From NCBI RefSeq assembly GCF_017307495.1, contig NZ_JAFKHE010000029.1, positions 27,959 through 91,958 on the forward strand: a stretch of 64,000 bases of DNA, written 5' to 3'. Within the stretch, counting starts at the first letter, position 1. Each line of letters opens with the position of its first letter. Below the pieces are notes generated by a model. That model worked only from the letters and a program-made list of their open reading frames with translations. It searched no databases and had not been told where the DNA came from. Positions 1 through 7,134 of this stretch are shown piece by piece. The stretch is from Devosia sp. (GTDB lineage: Bacteria > Pseudomonadota > Alphaproteobacteria > Rhizobiales > Devosiaceae). The position numbers were made by a program, and so were the translations under genes.

Positions 1-54
1 CCGACCGGCCAGAGCGCCGGCCGATACGCACGCTGATCGTGGCCGGTCCCTTTC

Positions 55-1230
55 ATGGTGGTGCGGCGTCGTGACCCTTCGGAGCGTGGGCAGCTCGATC
101 TGTTTCGCGCGCTCCCCGGCGACTTCGCGCCACGAGATGCGCAGGATCTCATGGCCTATCCTTTCTTCTCCCTCTCCAAATCCCATCGCGTCGCCCCGAT
201 CGACTTTTCGGCGGGCGACATCACGATCCGCGTCGAGGCCGTTCCCGATCATGGCATGGCCACGATCTGGGACGCCGACATCCTGATCTGGGCCGCCAGC
301 CAGATCGTCGAAGCTCGCGATAACGGGCTTCGCACGTCCCGACTGATGGCCGCGACGCCCTATGAAATCCTCACCTATGTCGGACGCGGCACATCGCTGC
401 GCGACTACCAGCGCCTCAAGGCGGCGCTGGACCGGCTGCAATCGACCACTATCTCGACATCGATCCGCCAGCCCGCCGAAGGTCGCCGCCACCGCTTTTC
501 GTGGATCAACGAATGGCAGGAGCGCACCGACCGCCATGGGCGGCCGGACGGCATCGAACTGATCGTCCCCGACTGGTTCTACAAAGCCGTCCTCGATGAA
601 GCGCTTATCCTCACCATCGACCCGGCCTATTTCCATCTCACCGGCGGCCTCGATCGCTGGCTCTACCGCATCGTGCGTAAGCACGGCGGCCGCCAGCGCG
701 ACGGGTGGCGTTTCGATCTGCGCCACCTCCACGTCAAATCCGGCAGTCTGTCGCCGTTCAAACGCTTCGCGTTCGAGCTGCGCGACATCGTGCGGCGCCA
801 GCCGCTGCCCGGCTACGTCCTGTCGCTGGAGGTGGAGATCGGCGGGCGCACGCTGCTCGCTTTCGAGCCGCTCCCGGCCTGTGGAAAACCTGTGGACGGC
901 CTCGTGCTATCGGGAACCCGGACTATCGTGCCATCGGGAACCCGAGGCTCGTGCTATCAGGAACCCAAACCGGCCTTAACGTCTGGAAATCGGAGGCGGA
1001 TTCGCGCCCTTAACTTAGAGTCTAACCAAGAATCTAACCTTGAAGCGCGCGCGCGCGATGTGGAGAACCTCATCCGCGACGCCGCCAGAAGCCTCAGCGT
1101 AGCGGCGAAAAAGAGCGTCCCGATCGCACCGTCCGGTCCCCGAAGGGCTTCCGGCAACGTCCTCTCGGCCCAGGTCGGCGATCCCGAAGCGCCCCGGCTT
1201 CCCCTTGATGCACCGGGGGAACGCCGATGA
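55..1230 (+). CDS. repA: Replication initiator protein A (RPA family)
   Basis: The 391-residue protein has the RPA-family layout of plasmid- and ICE-borne initiators: an N-terminal RRDPSERGQLDLF segment, then MAYPFFSLSKS, then RLMAATPYEILTYVGRG, and the YRIVRKHGGRQ motif near residue 210. Known role of the family: initiation of replication of the circular element. The stop overlaps the parA start by 4 bases, so repA heads the maintenance operon. The last ~110 residues are low-complexity, and their DNA carries three 17-bp direct repeats that look like initiator-binding iterons. The start at 55 gives the family's usual N-terminus. Confidence 0.9.
   Translation: MVVRRRDPSERGQLDLFRALPGDFAPRDAQDLMAYPFFSLSKSHRVAPIDFSAGDITIRVEAVPDHGMATIWDADILIWAASQIVEARDNGLRTSRLMAATPYEILTYVGRGTSLRDYQRLKAALDRLQSTTISTSIRQPAEGRRHRFSWINEWQERTDRHGRPDGIELIVPDWFYKAVLDEALILTIDPAYFHLTGGLDRWLYRIVRKHGGRQRDGWRFDLRHLHVKSGSLSPFKRFAFELRDIVRRQPLPGYVLSLEVEIGGRTLLAFEPLPACGKPVDGLVLSGTRTIVPSGTRGSCYQEPKPALTSGNRRRIRALNLESNQESNLEARARDVENLIRDAARSLSVAAKKSVPIAPSGPRRASGNVLSAQVGDPEAPRLPLDAPGERR
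903..966 (+). repeat. Three iteron-like 17-bp direct repeats inside repA
   Basis: The 17-mer CGTGCTATCGGGAACCC occurs at 903-919. It recurs with one change each at 927-943 (CCATC for CTATC) and 950-966 (CAGG for CGGG). Spacing is 24 then 23 bp, about two helical turns. The repeats lie in the 3' part of repA. Binding of RepA is inferred from the spacing and context; binding and origin activity are not shown by sequence alone. Confidence 0.7.
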
Positions 1231-1880
1231 TCGTCGCGCTCCTCAATCAGAAAGGCGGGGTCGGGAAGACGACGCTCGCGCTCCATCTCGCCGGTGAACT
1301 CGCCGGGCGCGGCAGGCGTGTCACGCTGATCGATGCGGACCCGCAGGGCTCGGCGCTCGACTGGTCCGAGCAGCGCAACCGTGAGGGCCTGCCGCGCGCG
1401 TTCGGCGTCGTCGGCCTGGCGCGCGATACGCTCCACCGCGAAGCGCCCGAGCTGGCGCGCGATGCCGATCACATCGTCATCGACGGCCCGCCGCGCGTCG
1501 CGGGCCTCATGCGGTCGGCATTGCTCGCCGCCGACCTCGTGCTGATCCCGGTGCAGCCATCGCCGCTCGACGGCTGGGCCTCGGCCGAGATGCTTTCGCT
1601 CCTGTCGGAAGCGCGCATCTACCGGCCGCAGCTCGTCGCCCGCTTCGTTCTCAATCGCTGCGCCGCGCGCACCGTCATCGCTCGCGAGACGGCCGAGACG
1701 CTGGCCGATCACGATCCTCCGGTGCTCGCCGCGACCATCGGCCAGCGCATCGTCTTCGCCGACGCCGCGCAGTCCGGGCGGCTGGCCTCGGAAATCGACA
1801 GTGGCTCGCCCGCCGCTCGCGAAATCGCCGCGCTCGCATCCGAGATCGGGCGGCTGCGCATCGGGAGGGACGGATCATGA
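1227..1880 (+). CDS. parA: ParA-family partition ATPase
   Basis: This 217-residue protein has the deviant Walker A motif KGGVGKTT at residues 9-16 and a DADPQGSALDW motif (Walker A' region) near residue 38, typical of ParA/MinD ATPases. The IDGPPR segment fits Walker B. It lacks an N-terminal DNA-binding extension, as in small type Ib ParA proteins. The start overlaps the repA stop and the stop overlaps the next gene, so expression is coupled to repA. Its likely role is to keep the excised element in both daughter cells. No classical ParB is adjacent; the ribbon-helix-helix protein two genes downstream could serve as partner (inference). Confidence 0.92.
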   Translation: MIVALLNQKGGVGKTTLALHLAGELAGRGRRVTLIDADPQGSALDWSEQRNREGLPRAFGVVGLARDTLHREAPELARDADHIVIDGPPRVAGLMRSALLAADLVLIPVQPSPLDGWASAEMLSLLSEARIYRPQLVARFVLNRCAARTVIARETAETLADHDPPVLAATIGQRIVFADAAQSGRLASEIDSGSPAAREIAALASEIGRLRIGRDGS

Positions 1881-2620
1881 TCGTCCTTGCCGGCGACTGC
1901 CGCGAACTCATGCCGCCGCGCGGCCCGTTCGACATGATCCTCGCCGATCCGCCCTATGGCGACACCTCGCTCGCCTGGGATCGGCGCGTCGAGGGCTGGT
2001 TGGCGCTGGCGCGCGCCGCCCTCAAGCCCACCGGCTCGATCTGGGTCTTCGGTTCGCTGCGCAGCTTCATGGCGACCGCCGACCGTTTCGCGGATGCCGG
2101 ATTGCGGATCGCACAGGAGATCATCTGGGAGAAGCAGAACGGCTCCAGCTTTCATGCCGACCGCTTCAAGCGCGTGCATGAGCTGGCCGTGCAGTTCTAC
2201 CCCGCCGAGACGGCCTGGCGCGACATCTACAACGAGGTCCAGACCACGCCCGATGCGACGGCGCGCACAGTCCGCCGCAAGCAGCGTCCTCCCCATACCG
2301 GCCAGATCGACGCCGGCCATTACGTCAGCCAGGACGGCGGGCCGCGCATCATGCGTTCGGTCATCTACCTGCGCAATTGCCACGGCCGCGCGATCCACCC
2401 GACCGAAAAGCCGTCCGTGCTGCTCGAAATCCTGATCCGCACGAGCTGCCCGGAAGGCGGGTTGCTCGGCGACTGGTTCGCAGGGTCCGGCGCGGCCGGC
2501 GAAGCCTGCCGGCTGTCCGGCCGCCGCTATATCGGCTGCGAGATCGATCCCGACATGGCCGCGCGCGCCCGTTCACGGCTCGCCTCGCTTTTGCCCTTCG
2601 ATGACGCAGGCGCGTCATGA
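1877..2620 (+). CDS. DNA methyltransferase (N4/N6 amino type)
   Basis: The 247-residue protein has the catalytic motif DPPYG at residues 24-28 and the AdoMet-binding motif (GDWFAGSGAAGE) near residue 198. Catalytic motif before AdoMet motif is the beta-class order of N4-cytosine or N6-adenine methyltransferases. No restriction enzyme is adjacent, so it acts as a solitary methylase. In this ICE position (between parA and a ribbon-helix-helix gene) such enzymes may protect transferred DNA or mark the element, but this is inference. It overlaps both neighbours by 4 bases. Confidence 0.88.
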   Translation: MIVLAGDCRELMPPRGPFDMILADPPYGDTSLAWDRRVEGWLALARAALKPTGSIWVFGSLRSFMATADRFADAGLRIAQEIIWEKQNGSSFHADRFKRVHELAVQFYPAETAWRDIYNEVQTTPDATARTVRRKQRPPHTGQIDAGHYVSQDGGPRIMRSVIYLRNCHGRAIHPTEKPSVLLEILIRTSCPEGGLLGDWFAGSGAAGEACRLSGRRYIGCEIDPDMAARARSRLASLLPFDDAGAS

Positions 2621-2868
2621 CGGCCCGCGTCGAAAAGCGCGGCTTCGCCAGGCGCCCCGCCGATCCCGAGCAATGGATCAGGACGGCCGAGAGCCCGCCG
2701 CGCGCATCCGAAGCCACCGCCTACACGGCGCGTCTCACCATTGACGTGACGCCCGAGCTGCGCGGCCGGATCAAGATCGCGGCCTTCGGGCGCGGCGTCA
2801 CCGTCGCCGAGATGCTACGCGAGCTGCTCTCGCGCGAATTTCCCCCGACCCCAGGAGACCCCACATGA
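2617..2868 (+). CDS. Small ribbon-helix-helix-like protein of the par operon
   Basis: The 83-residue protein has a C-terminal half (about residues 35-80) reading TARLTIDVTPELRGRIKIAA followed by VTVAEMLRELLSREF. This is a strand followed by two helices, as in ribbon-helix-helix DNA-binding proteins. It lies third after parA with 4-base overlaps on both sides. It could be a centromere-binding partner for ParA or an operon repressor; the sequence does not decide between these. Confidence 0.75.
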   Translation: MTARVEKRGFARRPADPEQWIRTAESPPRASEATAYTARLTIDVTPELRGRIKIAAFGRGVTVAEMLRELLSREFPPTPGDPT

Positions 2869-3386
2869 CCGGCGCCGCGGCCCCCCGCGTGCGCGGCGGC
2901 CCGATGCCGTCCGCGCTCTCCCATGATCGCATGGTCCGCGTCGAACTGACGTGGATCGAGAAGAAGATCGAATACTGGATCAGGTTCGGCCAGCCGGCGA
3001 ACGAACAGATCATCGACCGTCGCCAGCGCATTCTCTCTTTCCGGCCGAACACCGTCTTCGCCTTCGTCCGATGGGCGGCGAACGACTTCGGCACGATCAT
3101 CTCGCGCATCGACATCGTGCGCGCGGTCGAACCGGGCGAGGCTTATCAGACGCTGCCCTTCGTGCGGCCGGGCGGCGAAATCCTGCTGAAGATCGAGGGC
3201 TGGCCGAAGGTCGAGGACGTGCTGCACCACGTCGATGCGATCGAGGCGATCGGCATCGAAGCGGACGCCGTTTCGCCGGAACACTGGCGGCACGTCCACA
3301 ACCGGATGGCCGCCGCTCAACGCCCACGCGCCTATACTCTCGAACAGCATCGCGCCTTCCTCCTACGCAGGAAGGTCCAGCCATGA
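2865..3386 (+). CDS. DUF2840 family protein
   Basis: The 173-residue protein is soluble, with conserved-looking segments RVELTWIEKKIEYWIRFG and LSFRPNTVFAFVRWAANDFGT. I recognise it as the DUF2840 protein that regularly sits just before traF in alphaproteobacterial ICEs. No enzymatic motif is visible. It overlaps the upstream gene and traF by 4 bases each, so it is translated as part of the transfer operon. Its function is unknown. Confidence 0.8.
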   Translation: MTGAAAPRVRGGPMPSALSHDRMVRVELTWIEKKIEYWIRFGQPANEQIIDRRQRILSFRPNTVFAFVRWAANDFGTIISRIDIVRAVEPGEAYQTLPFVRPGGEILLKIEGWPKVEDVLHHVDAIEAIGIEADAVSPEHWRHVHNRMAAAQRPRAYTLEQHRAFLLRRKVQP

Positions 3387-3928
3387 CGCGCGCCGGCCTC
3401 ATCCTCGTCATGGCGCTCGCCACGATGGGCATCGGCTATCCGGCGCTCACGCCAATGCCGATCAAGATCATGTGGAACGCCTCGGCCAGCGCGCCCATCG
3501 GCCTCTACACGATCGACTTCGACGGGCCGTTCGACGTGACTGATCTTGTCGCGGTCGACGCACCCGAACCGCTCGCCGCCTTCATGGCCGAGCGCGGCTA
3601 TCTGCCCAACGGCGTACCGCTGCTGAAGCGCGTTCTCGGCGTTTCCGGGCAGACCGTTTGCCGCTCCGGCCGCACGATCACTGTGGACGGGATCGAGATG
3701 GGCACGGCACTGGAGCGCGACCGCATCGGCCGGGAACTGCCCGCCTGGCGGGGCTGCCGCCGCATCCATACCGGCGAAGTCTTCCTCATGAACTGGCAGG
3801 TCCGCGACAGCCTCGACGGTCGCTACTTCGCCCTGACCTCCACCGACCGGGTCATCGGCCACGCGGTCCCGCTGTGGACCGACGAAGACGGAACCGGCCG
3901 CTTTGAATGGCGTGCCCCGACCCGGTGA
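3383..3928 (+). CDS. traF: TraF-like S26 signal peptidase of the conjugation system
   Basis: Starting at 3383 the protein is 181 residues. It has an N-terminal membrane helix, the serine motif SASAPIGLY (probable nucleophile S36), the lysine motif PLLKRVLG (K82, general base) and a late DSLDGRYF motif. These are the S26 leader-peptidase features of TraF. In RP4, TraF matures the TrbC pilin into a cyclic form, so the likely substrate is TrbC encoded at 10,722. The reading frame is open further upstream, but the ATG overlapping the DUF2840 stop gives the family N-terminus. Confidence 0.9.
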   Translation: MTRAGLILVMALATMGIGYPALTPMPIKIMWNASASAPIGLYTIDFDGPFDVTDLVAVDAPEPLAAFMAERGYLPNGVPLLKRVLGVSGQTVCRSGRTITVDGIEMGTALERDRIGRELPAWRGCRRIHTGEVFLMNWQVRDSLDGRYFALTSTDRVIGHAVPLWTDEDGTGRFEWRAPTR

Positions 3929-3996
3929 ACGCCTCGCCAACGGCGGGAGCGGTGCCCGCCGATGGCTTTCCCAACGTCACCGCAAAGGAAGCAATC

Positions 3997-4344
3997 ATGC
4001 CTCAGATTGGTGAATTTACGCGCGAAGAGACCGGCTTCATCGGCAATCTTCTTACGCTGCTGCTCGTTCAGGACATCATCATCGTTCCGGCCGAGCCGTC
4101 AGACGCCGAAAACGCGCCCGATTATCGCGTTCACGTCTTCGATGCCATGAGCAACGAGACCACCGCCGAGATCGGCGCGGGGTGGAAGCGCACCGGCGAG
4201 AAGGCCGGCGAGTATGTCGCGCTGCTGATCGACGATCCGACATTCCCGCAGCCGATCCGCGCCAACCTGTTCCGTGACGATGATGCCGGAAAAGACTGGA
4301 CGCTGCACTGGTCGCGTCCGCGCGACCGCGCCGAGAAGGACTGA
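3997..4344 (+). CDS. DUF736 family protein
   Basis: The 115-residue protein begins MPQIGEFTREETGFIGNL and contains YRVHVFDAM and a GAGWKRTGEKAGEYVAL segment, the pattern of DUF736 proteins of ICEs and plasmids. An in-frame upstream start exists at 3907, but the ATG at 3997 has an AAAGGA ribosome-binding site and matches the family start. The function is unknown. The family is small, acidic, soluble and always linked to transfer genes. It lies between traF and the lytic transglycosylase. Confidence 0.85.
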   Translation: MPQIGEFTREETGFIGNLLTLLLVQDIIIVPAEPSDAENAPDYRVHVFDAMSNETTAEIGAGWKRTGEKAGEYVALLIDDPTFPQPIRANLFRDDDAGKDWTLHWSRPRDRAEKD

Positions 4345-4347
4345 CCG

Positions 4348-5127
4348 ATGCCCGCTCGCCGTCTATCGACGAGCCATCGGAGTGCGCACGGGCGGCATCG
4401 CGCCGCCCGGCGCATGGCTCTCTTTCTCCTTTCCGGCCTGATCCTCGCAGCGAGCGCGACCGGCGCCGCTCATGCACAATCCGCACCAGTCGCTCGTCCG
4501 GCCGCCGTCGATCCCTATGCCGCCCACATCACCGAGGCGGCGCAGCGGTTCGCCATCCCCGAACGCTGGATTCGCGCCGTTCTGCGCGCCGAGAGCGCGG
4601 GCGACGTGCGCGCCATCTCGTCGGCGGGTGCGTTGGGACTGATGCAGGTCATGCCCGACACCTGGGCCGCCTTGCGCGTCCGCTACCGTCTCGGCCGTGA
4701 CCCTTATGACCCGCACGACAACATCATGGCGGGCGCGGCCTATCTGCGCGAAATGTGGGACCGCTATGGCGATGTCGGCGCGATGCTCGCGGCCTACAAC
4801 GCCGGTCCCGGCCGCTATGACGACCATCGCTCGACCGGTCGCGCGTTGCCGGGCGAAACGCGGGCCTATGTCGCCGCGCTCGTGCCGGTTCTTGGCGGCG
4901 CGGCCGCACCCGAAACGTCAGTCCGGCGAGCCGATCCGCCGCCCGACTGGCGCGAGGCGGCGATCTTCGTCGTGCGTTCCGCCGACGCTCGCCCCGCGGT
5001 GTCACGGTCGGCCAGCGAGCGTTCGGCCGACAGCCGATCCTCCGTCACGGCGAGGCCATCCGATCCGGCCGCGACATCGGATTCGCCCCTTGTCGTCGCA
5101 CGCTCCATCCCAGGAGAGCGCCCATGA
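4348..5127 (+). CDS. Lytic transglycosylase (SLT domain)
   Basis: The 259-residue protein has a signal-type hydrophobic segment (residues 23-43, ending AAHAQS) and an SLT domain at about 55-175. Visible are the catalytic glutamate region RAESAGDVRAIS (E82), GALGLMQVMPDTW and AAYNAGPGRYD. It would cleave peptidoglycan to let the conjugation channel cross the wall, as VirB1/TrbN proteins do. The C-terminal ~80 residues are Ser/Arg/Pro-rich and probably disordered. A start at 4414 would give a cleaner signal peptide; 4348 has the better ribosome-binding site (AAGGAC). Confidence 0.88.
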   Translation: MPARRLSTSHRSAHGRHRAARRMALFLLSGLILAASATGAAHAQSAPVARPAAVDPYAAHITEAAQRFAIPERWIRAVLRAESAGDVRAISSAGALGLMQVMPDTWAALRVRYRLGRDPYDPHDNIMAGAAYLREMWDRYGDVGAMLAAYNAGPGRYDDHRSTGRALPGETRAYVAALVPVLGGAAAPETSVRRADPPPDWREAAIFVVRSADARPAVSRSASERSADSRSSVTARPSDPAATSDSPLVVARSIPGERP

Positions 5128-5370
5128 GCGTGCGGGCCGTCCTTCGCGCGCAATCGTGGCCCGGCGTGTCATGGAGAGCGCAAGGGGCAGAGGCAGGCAC
5201 AACAACCGGACGATGGCGAGATAAAAAGGCGCACGGTGCGCTTTGGTCGGTCGGTTGTTTTTGCTTGGGTTTTCGGCGCGTTCCGCACCGTGCCGCGCTT
5301 TCGCGCACCGTGCGCTCCGCGCCCATCTTCATGATTTTCCTGTCCCTTTTGCACCGTGCGGGGCTGCACC
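5128..5370. other. Candidate oriT/relaxase promoter region with clustered repeats
   Basis: This 243-bp gap between the lytic transglycosylase and the relaxase is the only sizeable non-coding stretch before the relaxase gene, the usual place for oriT. Four copies of the 9-mer GCACCGTGC lie in it: one inverted at 5231-5239 and three direct at 5285-5293, 5305-5313 and 5351-5359. Between the first two is a T/G-rich stretch (about 5245-5275). A small open frame (5124-5381) crosses the region, but it overlaps the repeats and has no recognisable features. The nic site cannot be placed from sequence alone. Confidence 0.55.
5231..5359. repeat. Four copies of GCACCGTGC upstream of the relaxase
   Basis: The copies are at 5231-5239 (inverted, GCACGGTGC), 5285-5293, 5305-5313 and 5351-5359. 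The last lies only 11 bases before the relaxase ATG. Each is almost self-complementary, as expected for a dimeric protein site. They could bind an accessory protein of the relaxosome or a repressor of the relaxase gene. Confidence 0.75.
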
Positions 5371-7110
5371 ATGGCCGATGACAGCGAAATTCGCGTCCGG
5401 CCTGGGCGCATCCGCTCGACCCGCGCACAGCAGGCCCGGCCTTTCATTTCGCAGGCGCTCGCCGCCGCGCAGAAGGCCGGGGGCCGCGTCTCCTGTTCCG
5501 GCAAGATCACGACGGGCAACCGCTCGCGCTTCGGACGCGGCCAGCGCGCCAGCATCCAGGCCAATCGCCTGCTCACCGGCCGCTCGCGCATCGTCGTCAT
5601 CAAGACCCGTGTGGTCCGCCATAGCGCACGCGCCGCGCCGCTGGCTGCGCACCTGTCTTATCTCCGCCGCGACGGCGTGACCCAAGACGGGGAGAAGGCG
5701 CGGCTGTTCGGTCCTGAAGGCGACAACGTGGATGCCCGCGATTTCGCGGCGCGCTGCGAGGACGACCGGCATCATTTCCGCTTCATCGTCTCGCCTGAGG
5801 ACGCCGTGGATATGGCCGATCTCAAGGACCACGCCCGCGAGCTGATGGGCCAGATGGAAAAGGATCTCGGCACGAAGCTCGATTGGGTTGGCGTCGATCA
5901 CTGGAACACCGACAATCCCCACATCCATATCATCCTGCGCGGCCGCACCGACGACAGCCAGGACCTCGTGATCTCCCGCGACTACATCAAGGAGGGAATG
6001 CGCGCCCGTGCGCAGGATCTCGTCACGCAGGAGCTTGGCCGGCGCACCGATCTGGAGATCAACCGCAATCTGGAGCGGCAGGTCGAGGCCGAACGCTGGA
6101 CGCAGCTCGATCGGCAGCTTGTCCGCGACGCCGGCAAGTCAGGCATCATCGACCTCGCGCCGCAGCCCGGTCAGCAGCCGGACGAATTTCACGCGCTCAA
6201 GGTCGGCAGGCTGCGCACCCTCGAAATCCGCGGGCTCGCCGGACAGGTCGGACACCAGCAATGGTTCATCAAGGCCGAGGCGGAATCCACGCTGCGCGAA
6301 CTTGGAGAGCGTGGCGACATCATCAAGCGGATGCACCGCGCGCTCACTGAACGCGGCATCGAGCGTGGCTCGGCCAGCTATGTCCTCGCCGGGGAGAGCC
6401 TCGATGTTCCCGTCATCGGCCGCCTCGTCGAACGCGGCCTTGACGACGAACTGAAGGGAACGGCCTACGCCGTGGTCGACGGCGTGGATGGCCGCACCCA
6501 TCACATCAGGCTGCCGCATCTCGACGCCACCGGCGACAGCCCGCCAGGATCGATCGTCGAGCTGCGCGCCTATGAGGACGCGAAAGGCGATCGCCGCGTC
6601 GCGCTCGCAGTCCGCTCCGATCTCGATCTCCAGCATCAGGTGAACGCAACCGGCGCGACCTGGCTCGACCGGCAATCCATCGCCCGCGAACCCGTCGCCA
6701 TGTCGGACGGCGGTTTCGGCGCGGAAGTGCGGGACGCGATGCGGCAACGCGCGGAGCATCTGGTCGGCGAAGGTCTTGCCGAGCAGCAGGGCCGCCGCGT
6801 CATCTTTAACCGCAACCTGATCGAGACGCTCCGCCGCCGCGAAGTCGATGCCGTGGCCGGCAGGCTCGCGAAGGAGACCGGCCAGCCATTCAAACCGGCC
6901 GAAGGCGGCGAATATGTCGCCGGCACCTATCGTCAGCGCCTGACGCTCGCCTCCGGCCGCTTCGCCATGATCGACGACGGCCTCGGCTTCCAGCTCGTGC
7001 CCTGGTCGCCATCCCTCGACAAGCAGCTCGGCCGCCACGTCTCCGGCGTCGCCCGCGACGGCGGCGGCGTCGATTGGGATTTCGGGCGCAAGCGCGGGCT
7101 CGGCCTCTAA
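5371..7110 (+). CDS. rlxS: Relaxase/mobilization nuclease with DUF3363
   Basis: The 579-residue protein has an N-terminal relaxase domain (about residues 70-230). Visible are VVIKTRVVRHS, LSYLRRDGV and the histidine motif NPHIHIILRG near residue 182. A long DUF3363-like C-terminal part follows, including DVPVIGRLVERGLDDEL. It would nick oriT and pilot the strand into the recipient. I chose the start at 5371 (MADDSEIRVRPG); an in-frame GTG exists 15 bases upstream. The gene sits directly downstream of the repeat-rich region and 24 bases before traG. The fine relaxase class (MOBP-like) is less certain than the function. Confidence 0.9.
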   Translation: MADDSEIRVRPGRIRSTRAQQARPFISQALAAAQKAGGRVSCSGKITTGNRSRFGRGQRASIQANRLLTGRSRIVVIKTRVVRHSARAAPLAAHLSYLRRDGVTQDGEKARLFGPEGDNVDARDFAARCEDDRHHFRFIVSPEDAVDMADLKDHARELMGQMEKDLGTKLDWVGVDHWNTDNPHIHIILRGRTDDSQDLVISRDYIKEGMRARAQDLVTQELGRRTDLEINRNLERQVEAERWTQLDRQLVRDAGKSGIIDLAPQPGQQPDEFHALKVGRLRTLEIRGLAGQVGHQQWFIKAEAESTLRELGERGDIIKRMHRALTERGIERGSASYVLAGESLDVPVIGRLVERGLDDELKGTAYAVVDGVDGRTHHIRLPHLDATGDSPPGSIVELRAYEDAKGDRRVALAVRSDLDLQHQVNATGATWLDRQSIAREPVAMSDGGFGAEVRDAMRQRAEHLVGEGLAEQQGRRVIFNRNLIETLRRREVDAVAGRLAKETGQPFKPAEGGEYVAGTYRQRLTLASGRFAMIDDGLGFQLVPWSPSLDKQLGRHVSGVARDGGGVDWDFGRKRGLGL

Positions 7111-7134
7111 CCTCAACAGACAAGGACCATCGCA

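Noticed and set aside
3907..3996. N-terminal extension of the DUF736 protein
   Set aside because: It overlaps traF, has no family similarity, and a good ribosome-binding site precedes 3997.
5124..5381. 85-residue frame starting in the transglycosylase stop
   Set aside because: The ATGA overlap is tempting, but the protein is Trp/Arg/Gly-rich without pattern and its DNA is the repeat-bearing oriT candidate.
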